Made by a program: the position numbers and the translations under genes
Part shown: positions 1 through 5,367 of the stretch, piece after piece
Position numbering within the stretch: position 1 is the stretch's first letter
Layout: each line of letters starts with the position of its first letter
Notes under the pieces: model-generated
What the model was told of the DNA's origin: nothing
Databases searched by the model: none
The model's input: the letters and a program-made list of their open reading frames with translations, nothing else
From: Acidimicrobiales bacterium
Lineage (GTDB): Bacteria; Actinomycetota; Acidimicrobiia; Acidimicrobiales; RAAP-2
DNA length: 8,303 nt
Direction: 5' to 3'
Assembly: GCA_017883105.1 (NCBI GenBank)
Contig: JADGOF010000080.1
Span: forward strand, 1 to 8,303

Positions 1-824
1 TCCCCGTGGGGCCCGCTCGGGCCCCCGACGATGACCAGATGGGCATCGTCGTTGTCGTCCACCAGATTGGCCAGGGTGCGCACGGCGACCGCCACTCCCT
101 TCAGTGGCTGGATCCGGCCCACGAAGAGGAGCAGGGGTCCCTGGCCGGGCAGGCCCAGCGCCCGTCGGGCCTGGGCGCGGTCGCCGGGTCCGAAGAAGGC
201 GTGGTCGACCCCCGGGGCCACGATGCGGATCCGGGACGGGTCGGCGCCGTACAGGTCGGTGATCTGGGCCGCCTCGACCGAGCAGGAGGCCAGGACGGTG
301 TCCGAACAGCGGATGACCGCGGCTTCCGCCTCGGCCCGCTGGTGCTGGGCGTCGGCCTCGACCTCTTCGGGGCTGGCTTCGGCCTTGACCCGGTCGAGCG
401 TGTGGAACGTGGAGACCAGCGGAAGATTCATCTGGTGCTTGATGAGGTGGCCGGCCACTCCGCTCAGCCAGTAGTTGGCGTGGACGGCGTCGAAGGGCAG
501 GTCGTCGTCGGAGCCGAAGGCTTCCGCCGTCCCCATCCGCTTGAGCACGCCTTCGGCGAACTCCTCGATGACACCCGGTAGGGACTCCTTGGCGATCGGC
601 GTGGGCGGGCCGGCGGAGATGTGGTGCAGGCGGAAGCCGGGCTCGATGCTCTCGGTGGCAGGAAGGTCGTCGGACCAGGCCCGGGTGAACACGTCGCAGA
701 CCACCCCGGCCCGGGCCAGTGCCGATGAGAGTTCGCGCACGTAGACATTCATGCCGCCGCCGTCCCCGGTACCGGGTTGAGCCAGGGGCGAAGTGTGCAG
801 CGAAAGTACGGCCAGCCGCCTCAT
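1..824 (-). CDS. mshA: MshA-like GT4 glycosyltransferase, C-terminus off the left edge
   Basis: This is probably the retaining glycosyltransferase that joins GlcNAc from UDP-GlcNAc to inositol 3-phosphate, the first step of mycothiol synthesis in the cytoplasm. The visible 274 residues begin with an LSLHTSPLAQPG segment and a GGGMNVYV loop near residues 22-29, both typical of MshA. HANYWLSG and STFHTLDRVK follow in the middle of the N-terminal domain. The C-terminal domain opens with FVGRIQPLKG and reaches VGGPSG at the edge. About 150-200 residues, including the sugar-nucleotide site, are missing. The ATG at 824 is well fixed: an in-frame TAG lies five codons upstream, and AGGAT (834-838) is a plausible ribosome binding site. 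It sits 29 bp after the XRE gene and is probably co-transcribed with it. A related GT4 enzyme with another acceptor is possible. Confidence 0.82.
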   Translation of the reverse strand, partial: MRRLAVLSLHTSPLAQPGTGDGGGMNVYVRELSSALARAGVVCDVFTRAWSDDLPATESIEPGFRLHHISAGPPTPIAKESLPGVIEEFAEGVLKRMGTAEAFGSDDDLPFDAVHANYWLSGVAGHLIKHQMNLPLVSTFHTLDRVKAEASPEEVEADAQHQRAEAEAAVIRCSDTVLASCSVEAAQITDLYGADPSRIRIVAPGVDHAFFGPGDRAQARRALGLPGQGPLLLFVGRIQPLKGVAVAVRTLANLVDDNDDAHLVIVGGPSGPHG

Positions 825-853
825 GCGCCGAAGATCCTACCGGGAGGCCGAGT

Positions 854-1444
854 TCAGCCCGCTGCGGTGGTGGAACCGCTGGCCGCAGGGGTGTTTCCGT
901 TGCGGTGGGCCGAATGGGTGGCGGTTTCCGGGGACGAAGCCGCACGGGTGGCCCCACGCTTGGCCATCGGTCCCTCACCCGATCCGCGGCGCGGGCCGTC
1001 CGCACTCCCTCGGGCCCCCGGGGCGGATGCTTCCGGGGTCGCCCGTTCGTCCGCAGCCTCGTCTTCGTTCTCGTGACGGAAGGAGAGGTAGATGCGCAAC
1101 ATGGCCTGGCGCTGCTCTTCGGTCAGGTGGTGGTCGGCGAAGATGTGGCGGGACAGGTCCGTGTCGCCGTTGGGCTTCTCGAGTATTCCGGCTTGCACGT
1201 AGAGCGTCTCCGCGGAGATCCGCAATGCCTTGGCGATCTGCTGGAGGATCTCGGCGGACGGACGGCGCAGTCCCCGCTCGATCTGGCTGAGATACGGATT
1301 GGAGATCCCGGCCAGTTCGGAGAGCCGGCGCAGGGACAACCGGGCCGAGCTGCGTTGCTCACGGATGAACGACCCCAGCTCGTTGAACTTGTCCGGGAGC
1401 TCCTTCACGAACTGGGAGCCTTCGACGCGGGCCGGATCCTTCAC
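854..1444 (-). CDS. XRE-family helix-turn-helix regulator (Rv0474-like) with long low-complexity tail
   Basis: This 196-residue protein is a likely DNA-binding transcription regulator. A Cro/C1-type helix-turn-helix spans about residues 23-78: LSLRRLSELAG forms the first helices and ISNPYLSQIERG the recognition part. The segment up to LYVQAGILE is strongly reminiscent of a conserved actinobacterial family that includes M. tuberculosis Rv0474; this is recognition by eye, not a search. A helical segment with HHLTEEQRQAMLRIYLSF follows. From about residue 127 the protein is an Ala/Ser/Gly/Thr/Arg-rich tail, probably disordered. The GTG start at 1444 overlaps the TGA of the upstream rsiG-like gene (GTGA), and no Shine-Dalgarno is visible, so translation is probably coupled. 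Its targets cannot be read from the sequence. Confidence 0.85.
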   Translation of the reverse strand: MKDPARVEGSQFVKELPDKFNELGSFIREQRSSARLSLRRLSELAGISNPYLSQIERGLRRPSAEILQQIAKALRISAETLYVQAGILEKPNGDTDLSRHIFADHHLTEEQRQAMLRIYLSFRHENEDEAADERATPEASAPGARGSADGPRRGSGEGPMAKRGATRAASSPETATHSAHRNGNTPAASGSTTAAG

Positions 1445-1995
1445 GACAGCAGACCGTCGACCGACGCCCGTCCTGTCTTGTGACGACTCACCAGTTCCGC
1501 CTGAAGGGCGTCGATTCGTTCGTGAAGGGCATGCCGGACGCCGGACACCCGTTTCTCGATGGCCCCCAGCCGGGTGGCCAGGTCGGTGAGCTCCTTCTTG
1601 TCCAAATCGGCCAGCCGGCCGATCTCATCGGCCCCGAGGACCGCATCGAGCTCAGCCGTGACTCCAGCGGTGAGCTCCGTGTCCTCGGTGTCCGGACCGA
1701 TCAGCATGGGCAGGTGGCCAAATCCGGCCGGTCGGCCCGGGCCCGACGAGAGGATCCCCGGGAGGTCGCTGACCAGGGTGCCCAGGTCGAGCGAGGCGTC
1801 GTCCCCGGGGTACTCGAGGAAAGTGTGGACGATGTCCAGCCGCCCCTGGATCAACCGTCGGACGTAGGACAGCGCCACCTCGGCCTGCTGGCATTCCGAG
1901 CGCATGGCCCGGATGTCCTCCAGCGGCTTCGACTCGATGTCGTCGAGATAGGTACTGATCAGGAGGGGGGTCAATTTGTCCTCGTGGCTCTGCAT
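1441..1995 (-). CDS. rsiG: RsiG-like c-di-GMP-responsive anti-sigma factor
   Basis: The 184-residue protein is predicted to sequester a WhiG-type sigma factor when bound to cyclic di-GMP. The RsiG family is an antiparallel helical hairpin in which each helix carries E-X3-S-X2-R-X3-Q-X3-D. The first helix has a perfect copy (E39, S43, R46, Q50, D54; bases 1834-1881). The last helix has E147, S151, R154, H158, D162 (bases 1510-1557), with His in place of Gln. A Gly/Pro/Asp-rich linker joins them. Two motifs in one chain match the Streptomyces type rather than the single-motif Rubrobacter homodimer. I chose the ATG at 1995, 22 bp after sodX, because the upstream in-frame ATG (2055) and GTG (2031) overlap sodX. 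The ribosome binding site is poor: GGAG, 14 nt away. It lies between sodX and the XRE gene. No sigma factor or diguanylate cyclase is in the window. Confidence 0.83.
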   Translation of the reverse strand: MQSHEDKLTPLLISTYLDDIESKPLEDIRAMRSECQQAEVALSYVRRLIQGRLDIVHTFLEYPGDDASLDLGTLVSDLPGILSSGPGRPAGFGHLPMLIGPDTEDTELTAGVTAELDAVLGADEIGRLADLDKKELTDLATRLGAIEKRVSGVRHALHERIDALQAELVSRHKTGRASVDGLLS

Positions 1996-2017
1996 CGGGT
2001 CCGATCGTACTCCGCTC

Positions 2018-2425
2018 TCACCACACGCCACGGCCGCCTCGGCCGATCGGGGCATATCGGTAGACCGCCCGGCCGACCAGCAGCGATCGAGGGACCGGTC
2101 CGAACGTCCGGCTGTCGGTGCTGGCCGCGGGGTTGTCGCCGGTCACCTCGAAGGTGCCGGCACCCCGGTCGACGGCCACCACCCGCTTGATCAGGAGCCG
2201 TTGAGGGAGCCGCGGATCCCGGACGGCCACCACCGTCCCGGGCGGGGGCCATGGCGGCCTCCACCAGGGCGGACCCATCACCACCAGCCGGTCGCCAGGC
2301 AAGAGGGACGGGGTCATCGAGTCCCCCACCACCTCCACCCGATGGACGGACCGGAAGATGGCCGCGGCCACCACGGCCACAAGCACAAGCACCGCCACGC
2401 GCCGGACGGGCGGCGCTCCGGTCAC
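2018..2425 (-). CDS. sodX: Nickel-type superoxide dismutase maturation protease (S26 signal-peptidase family)
   Basis: SodX is thought to remove the N-terminal propeptide of Ni-SOD and so expose the nickel-binding His1. The 135-residue protein has one membrane segment (about residues 10-24, Val/Ala/Leu-rich). The S26 catalytic serine follows in GDSMTPSL (Ser36), then PGDRLVV. The general-base lysine is in LLIKRVVAV (Lys80), and the conserved GDNP..S.DSR box is at about residues 96-106. Its small size and position head-to-head with sodN separate it from general signal peptidase I. The start is taken as GTG at 2425; no clear Shine-Dalgarno precedes it, so the start is uncertain by some codons. 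It is the first gene of the probable sodX-rsiG-XRE-mshA transcription unit. Confidence 0.88.
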   Translation of the reverse strand: MTGAPPVRRVAVLVLVAVVAAAIFRSVHRVEVVGDSMTPSLLPGDRLVVMGPPWWRPPWPPPGTVVAVRDPRLPQRLLIKRVVAVDRGAGTFEVTGDNPAASTDSRTFGPVPRSLLVGRAVYRYAPIGRGGRGVW

Positions 2426-2559
2426 CGCCGGACCTGTGCGGTCGGCCGATATTCGAGGAATCGCACGACCACGAACGTGGGTAAGGTGACCGGATACGGC
2501 AACATGACCCAGTCTGTACCAGAAGACCTTCGTTCCACCGGAGAAAAGGAGTTCCGCCC
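2426..2559. promoter_or_regulatory. Divergent sodX/sodN promoter region
   Basis: These 134 bp between two genes transcribed outwards must hold the promoters of both. I see no convincing -35/-10 pair on either strand. The clearest symmetric element is CCACG-AA-CGTGG at 2469-2480, a perfect 5-bp inverted repeat with a 2-nt centre that could bind a dimeric regulator. I see no copy of the TGCAA-N5-TTGCA type associated with the nickel repressor Nur. Only the divergent layout is certain; the operator is inference. Confidence 0.5.
2545..2551 (+). promoter_or_regulatory. Ribosome binding site of sodN
   Basis: AAAGGAG ends 8 nt before the ATG at 2560. It is the strongest Shine-Dalgarno in the backbone part of the window and fixes the sodN start. 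Confidence 0.8.
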
Positions 2560-2979
2560 ATGCGCATCGCAGACCAGCTGCTCGCCATCATCGACCAGGT
2601 GTCCGCCCCGCAGGTTGTCCACGCTCATTGCGACCTGCCGTGCGGCGTCTACGACCCGGCGCAGGCCCGCATCGAGGCCGAGTCGGTGAAGAACACCATG
2701 GACAAGTACAACGCGTCCACCGACGAGAGCTTCAAGGTGCGGGCCATCGTCATCAAGGAGGAGCGGGCCGATCTGGTCAAGCACCACCTGTGGGTCCTGT
2801 GGACCGACTACTTCAAGCCCGAGCACCTCGAGAAGTACCCTCAACTGCACGACCTGTTCTGGAAGGCCACCAAGACGGCGGGCGAGGCCAAGAAGACCAA
2901 CGATGCAGCGGTGGCCGAGAGCCTCCTGTCCCAGATCGCCGAGATCGACAAGATCTTCTGGGAGACCAAAAAAGCATAG
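2560..2979 (+). CDS. sodN: Nickel-containing superoxide dismutase precursor
   Basis: Ni-SOD converts superoxide to oxygen and hydrogen peroxide in the cytoplasm and works as a hexamer of four-helix bundles. The nickel hook HCDLPCGVYDP is complete: His23, Cys24 and Cys28 of the precursor become His1, Cys2 and Cys6 after SodX cleaves behind VVHA. The mature chain would be 117 residues, the length of Streptomyces SodN. Other familiar blocks are QARIEAESVK, VIKEERADLVKHHLWVLWTDYFKPEHLE and the C-terminal IDKIFWETKKA, which I recall as the same ending in Streptomyces SodN. The propeptide is 22 residues, longer than the 14 I recall for S. coelicolor. The gene is intact although an integrative element begins directly behind its stop. 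Nickel-dependent expression is known for this family but no nickel operator is evident here. Confidence 0.97.
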   Translation: MRIADQLLAIIDQVSAPQVVHAHCDLPCGVYDPAQARIEAESVKNTMDKYNASTDESFKVRAIVIKEERADLVKHHLWVLWTDYFKPEHLEKYPQLHDLFWKATKTAGEAKKTNDAAVAESLLSQIAEIDKIFWETKKA

Positions 2980-2986
2980 GCCAGGC
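2940..2986. other. Probable left attachment-site region of the integrative element, at the 3' end of sodN
   Basis: Everything left of 2979 looks like chromosomal backbone and everything right of 2987 like a mobile element, with 7 bp between the sodN and integrase stops. The junction must therefore lie in or next to the last sodN codons or the integrase C-terminus. No tRNA gene is present to serve as target. Recombination inside the conserved end of sodN would leave the gene functional, as is common for tyrosine integrases. The core cannot be fixed because the other end of the element is outside the window. Confidence 0.5.
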
Positions 2987-4086
2987 TTAGGTGCTCTGAC
3001 CTGCGATAACGTCCCTTTGGGAAACCTCCTGTCCGCAGGTTGTCCGTAGATCCTGAAGGGTTGACTCGATGACGGCGCGGGTCCGGTCCTCGTCGCCGGG
3101 CCACAGGTGGGCGTATGTCCGCAAGGTGACAACGGCGCTCTGATGGCCCAGAACCGTCTGCACCTGCTTCACGCTCAAGCCAGCGGAGATCAACGCGCTC
3201 GCGAAAAAGTGCCGGAAGTCGTGGGTCGACATCTCCGTGCCCGCCTTGGCCCTGGCCGGCCTCCACTCCCGTTGCCACACCGGGTAGGTCAGAGGTTCGC
3301 CTCCTTCAGTGAGGAACAACCACTCCCCCGACGGATAGGCCGCCAGGTGCGCCGCCAATACGTCGGTGACCACGGAAGCCAGCGGTACGGTGCGGACCGA
3401 CTTCCCGGTCTTCGCTGGCCCGATCTTGCCGGTCTGCAGGCGCTGACGCTCCACCCGGACGGTACGACGGAGAAAGTCGACGTCTGCGACTCTGAGGCCG
3501 AGGAGTTCACCGATCCTGAGCCCTGAGCCGGCCAGCAGGACCGCAGCGCCCCGGAGCGGTCGGGCATCGCTGCCACCACCGCGGTGATCTCCTCCACCGA
3601 AGGCGGGGTGACCTCCGCATCGTCCAGCCGGGGAAGGCTGACATTGCGACACGGGGACACGGCCACCACCCGGTCATCGACCGCCGATGAGAACATGCGG
3701 GCCGTGATGTCGTAGATGTTCCGCACGGTCCCCGGGCTGTACTTTCCCGCCAAGCCCTTGATGAAACCCTGGATATCGGTAGGTCGAATCGAGGACATTG
3801 CCCGGGCACCGAGTGCCGGGAGGATGTGGACCCGCACCGCGTTGTCGATGAGCGCCAGGGTCGCCGGCCGGCCGACTTGGGATGCCTCCCACCCCTTCGA
3901 GTAGCCCTGGAGCGTTGCCTTCCCTGCCAGTGGATCGATCCATAAACCCCGAGCGATGTCGGCGCCGTTGGTGACCAACCAGTTCTCCGCGTCGACTTTC
4001 CGTTCAAACCTGCGGGTGCGCTCCTTCCCATCCGGCCCCCGGTAACGCGCCTGCCATTTCCCGTTGCGCTTCTGGATGTGTGCCAC
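2987..4086 (-). pseudogene. int: Tyrosine site-specific integrase, disrupted by a one-base frameshift
   Basis: The gene would integrate and excise the element through its att sites. It starts at GTG 4086, one base after the TGA of the XRE gene, with AAGGGGGG just upstream. Frame 1 encodes an N-terminal arm-binding-like segment (HIQKRNGKWQARYRG) and a core-binding SAM-like domain ending in AAMPDRSG at about residue 178. The catalytic domain continues in another frame: Arg of GLRIGE (3515-3517), Lys near GPAKTGKSVRTVPL, HDFRH (His 3221-3223, Arg 3212-3214), LGH (His 3143-3145) and Tyr of TYAHLW (3113-3115). One extra base near the GGGG run at 3549-3552 would join them into a normal 366-residue protein. 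As written, translation in frame 1 ends at 3289 without any catalytic residue. No slippery heptamer is present, so this is a mutation or a sequence error. Confidence 0.88.
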
Positions 4087-4087
4087 C

Positions 4088-4753
4088 TCAGCCCCCCTTC
4101 GGGGTTGCGCTCTTGTGGGAGCGAGTGGCCTTCGGCTTGTCTCCCAGATCACCAGGATCGGTGTCGGCGGTCGCCCATTTCGTCGTGTTCAGGGTGCTCC
4201 AGACATCCAGGTACTCAAGAACCTGATCGAACGTCACTGCGCCGGTCCCCAAGGCCGCCCGTATGGCATCGACCACCGGCCTGAGAACCGGCCCAAGGGC
4301 GACTAGATCCTTGAGCGGCGTTGTCTCCGGCTTCGGTTCGTTTGGCCGGTTCGCGCGACGGAACTCCATTTCACGGTCCGCCGGCAGCGGGCTCCTGCGC
4401 TCATCGAAGACGTCCGGCAACGCCCAGCGCCCCGTAGCCCAGTCCCATGCCTGCGACCGGGTCACCGGAAAGGCATCAGTCAGGGCCAGCTCTGCATCGT
4501 CTGCTTCGGGATCAAGGAGGAGCCGGTTCGGCGAGACACCGAGCGCCATGGCCAAGGCCACGAGATCGTCTGCATCGACACGGCGGTGACCCTGCTCGAT
4601 CTTCGTGATACCTGACGGGAGGATCGGCCGATCGATCATCGTCAGCCGTTGGGACAGCTCCCGCACCGGGACCCGGCCGCGGAGTTCCTTGAGGTTCCTG
4701 GCCGTTCTCCGTCCAGTGGGGCCAAGCTTCCGTCCTGTCTCGCTAGTTGCCAT
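4088..4753 (-). CDS. XRE-family repressor of the element
   Basis: The 221-residue protein is probably the master repressor of the element's divergent promoter region. A helix-turn-helix covers about residues 18-82. It includes ARNLKELRGRVPVRELSQRL, then ITKIEQGHRRVDADDLVALAMALGVSPNRLLLD, the usual XRE ending. The remainder (about 83-221) is unrecognised; it has a central Pro/Arg/Glu-rich stretch and a Lys/Ser/Thr-rich end. The ATG at 4753 is preferred because it lies about seven bases after a good -10 box, with no Shine-Dalgarno, as expected for a leaderless transcript. A longer TTG reading at 4789 would fall inside the promoter. The integrase gene begins one base after its stop, so the two are likely translated together. 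Confidence 0.83.
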   Translation of the reverse strand: MATSETGRKLGPTGRRTARNLKELRGRVPVRELSQRLTMIDRPILPSGITKIEQGHRRVDADDLVALAMALGVSPNRLLLDPEADDAELALTDAFPVTRSQAWDWATGRWALPDVFDERRSPLPADREMEFRRANRPNEPKPETTPLKDLVALGPVLRPVVDAIRAALGTGAVTFDQVLEYLDVWSTLNTTKWATADTDPGDLGDKPKATRSHKSATPKGG

Positions 4754-4760
4754 AAAGGAA

Positions 4761-4789
4761 ACAATATAGAATGACTTGCGAACAGTCAA
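4761..4789 (-). promoter_or_regulatory. Leftward promoter of the XRE repressor and integrase
   Basis: On the minus strand TTGACT (4784-4789), a 17-bp spacer and TATTGT (4761-4766) form a near-consensus sigma-70-type promoter. About seven bases separate the -10 box from the ATG at 4753, which predicts a leaderless mRNA. Leaderless transcripts are frequent in actinobacteria. Confidence 0.7.
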
Positions 4790-4821
4790 GATCCAACGTA
4801 CGATAGTGCCAACTTACGAAC
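4774..4821. promoter_or_regulatory. Operator-like direct repeats ACTTRCGAAC between the divergent promoters
   Basis: ACTTGCGAAC (4774-4783) and ACTTACGAAC (4812-4821) differ at one of ten bases. A weaker copy, ACGTACGATA (4796-4805), matches 7 of 10 to the second. The first covers the -35 region of the rightward promoter and touches that of the leftward one. The last lies near the expected rightward start of transcription. They are candidate binding sites for the XRE repressor or the excisionase-like protein; binding is inference. Confidence 0.5.
4776..4804 (+). promoter_or_regulatory. Rightward promoter of the excisionase and replication genes
   Basis: TTGCGA (4776-4781), a 17-bp spacer and TACGAT (4799-4804) form a reasonable sigma-70-type promoter about 40 bp before the excisionase-like start. 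It overlaps the leftward promoter, so occupation of one probably excludes the other. Confidence 0.6.
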
Positions 4822-4831
4822 GGTCGATACC

Positions 4832-4839
4832 AGAAGGGA
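4832..4839 (+). promoter_or_regulatory. Ribosome binding site of the excisionase-like gene
   Basis: AGAAGGGA ends 6 nt before the ATG at 4846. It contrasts with the apparently leaderless repressor transcript on the other strand. Confidence 0.7.
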
Positions 4840-4845
4840 AACATC

Positions 4846-5037
4846 ATGATCGACACGCTTCTCAGCCCCACCGCTCTGGCGGACTACTTGGACGTCCCCG
4901 TCGCTACGGTCTATCGCTGGAACTACGTCGGGTCCGGTCCTCCGGTTCTGCATATAGGCCGCCACGTTCGATACCGCTCGGGCGACGTGCAGAAGTGGCT
5001 CGGCCAGCAGACGACCGGTCAGGCCCAGACGTCATGA
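4846..5037 (+). CDS. AlpA/Xis-like excisionase, MerR-type helix-turn-helix
   Basis: The 63-residue protein is nearly all one winged helix-turn-helix of the HTH_17/excisionase type. It reads LLSPTALADYLDVPVATVYRW for the first helices, then a short wing containing GSGPPVLHIGRHVRY and RSGDVQKWL as the last helix. In elements of this kind such proteins direct the integrase towards excision and may also activate or repress the promoter region. It is the first gene of the rightward operon. Its TGA overlaps the next ATG (ATGA, 5034-5037). The family is clear; excisionase rather than general regulator is inferred from size and position near int. Confidence 0.85.
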   Translation: MIDTLLSPTALADYLDVPVATVYRWNYVGSGPPVLHIGRHVRYRSGDVQKWLGQQTTGQAQTS

Positions 5038-5366
5038 CCACGGAATCTCCGTCGGCGCGCACCCTAACCATGTGCGAAGCGATCGCTCGCGGGGACAAGG
5101 GCATGGCCATCGCCCTCGCTGGTGCCGACGAGAAGTGGGCGCAGCGCTCAGAGATGATCATTCGGTCCATGCCCAGCGGTCGGCAGTTCTTGGCCGAGGT
5201 CGTCAGCGCCCAGCTCCTTGAAGAGTGCTACTTCACAGAGAACACTCGCGCCATGGGGGCCATCATCAAGCGTCTGTCAAGAGAGGGTGTCATCTTCGCC
5301 ACCGGCGACTATCGGCGTGCCCGGACGTCAAACGGCACATTGAAGACCGTATGGCAGCGGGCATGA
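5034..5366 (+). CDS. Unknown 110-residue protein between excisionase and primase-polymerase
   Basis: I do not recognise this protein. It starts at the ATG overlapping the excisionase stop and ends 1 base before the primase-polymerase ATG, so it belongs to the replication operon. It has no signal peptide or membrane segment. The middle (about residues 25-65) looks helical. The end contains TRAMGAIIKRLSREGVIFATGDY followed by a basic stretch and TVWQRA, which could be the recognition helix and wing of a small winged-helix DNA-binding domain. A helper for replication or excision is plausible from position only. Confidence 0.75.
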   Translation: MTTESPSARTLTMCEAIARGDKGMAIALAGADEKWAQRSEMIIRSMPSGRQFLAEVVSAQLLEECYFTENTRAMGAIIKRLSREGVIFATGDYRRARTSNGTLKTVWQRA

Positions 5367-5367
5367 G

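Noticed and set aside
1996..2055. Longer start for the RsiG-like protein at 2055
   Set aside because: It would overlap the sodX coding end by 38 bp, and the extra 20 residues look unconserved. The ATG at 1995 gives a normal spacing.
6..2190. Long plus-strand open frames at 6-581, 719-1483 and 1480-2190
   Set aside because: They lie opposite the glycosyltransferase, XRE and RsiG genes. Their proteins are Arg/Gly/Pro/Ser-rich with no recognisable domain, as expected from high-GC antisense frames.
2999..3040. Inverted repeat ACCTGCG / CGCAGGT near the integrase end, as terminator or att arm sites
   Set aside because: The arms are 7 bp with a 28-nt spacing inside coding sequence and without a T-run, so chance is likely in this GC-rich DNA.
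1971..3132. Open frames at 1971-2591 (-), 1976-2689 (+) and 2422-3132 (-)
   Set aside because: They overlap sodX and sodN, whose motifs are unmistakable, in other frames. They show no domain of their own.
3540..3570. Programmed -1 frameshift in the integrase
   Set aside because: The bases around the frame change do not form an X-XXY-YYZ slippery heptamer, and tyrosine integrases are not known to need one. A lost base explains the data better.
4754..4789. TTG start at 4789 for the element repressor
   Set aside because: The extra codons are the promoter itself (TTGACT as -35, TATTGT as -10).
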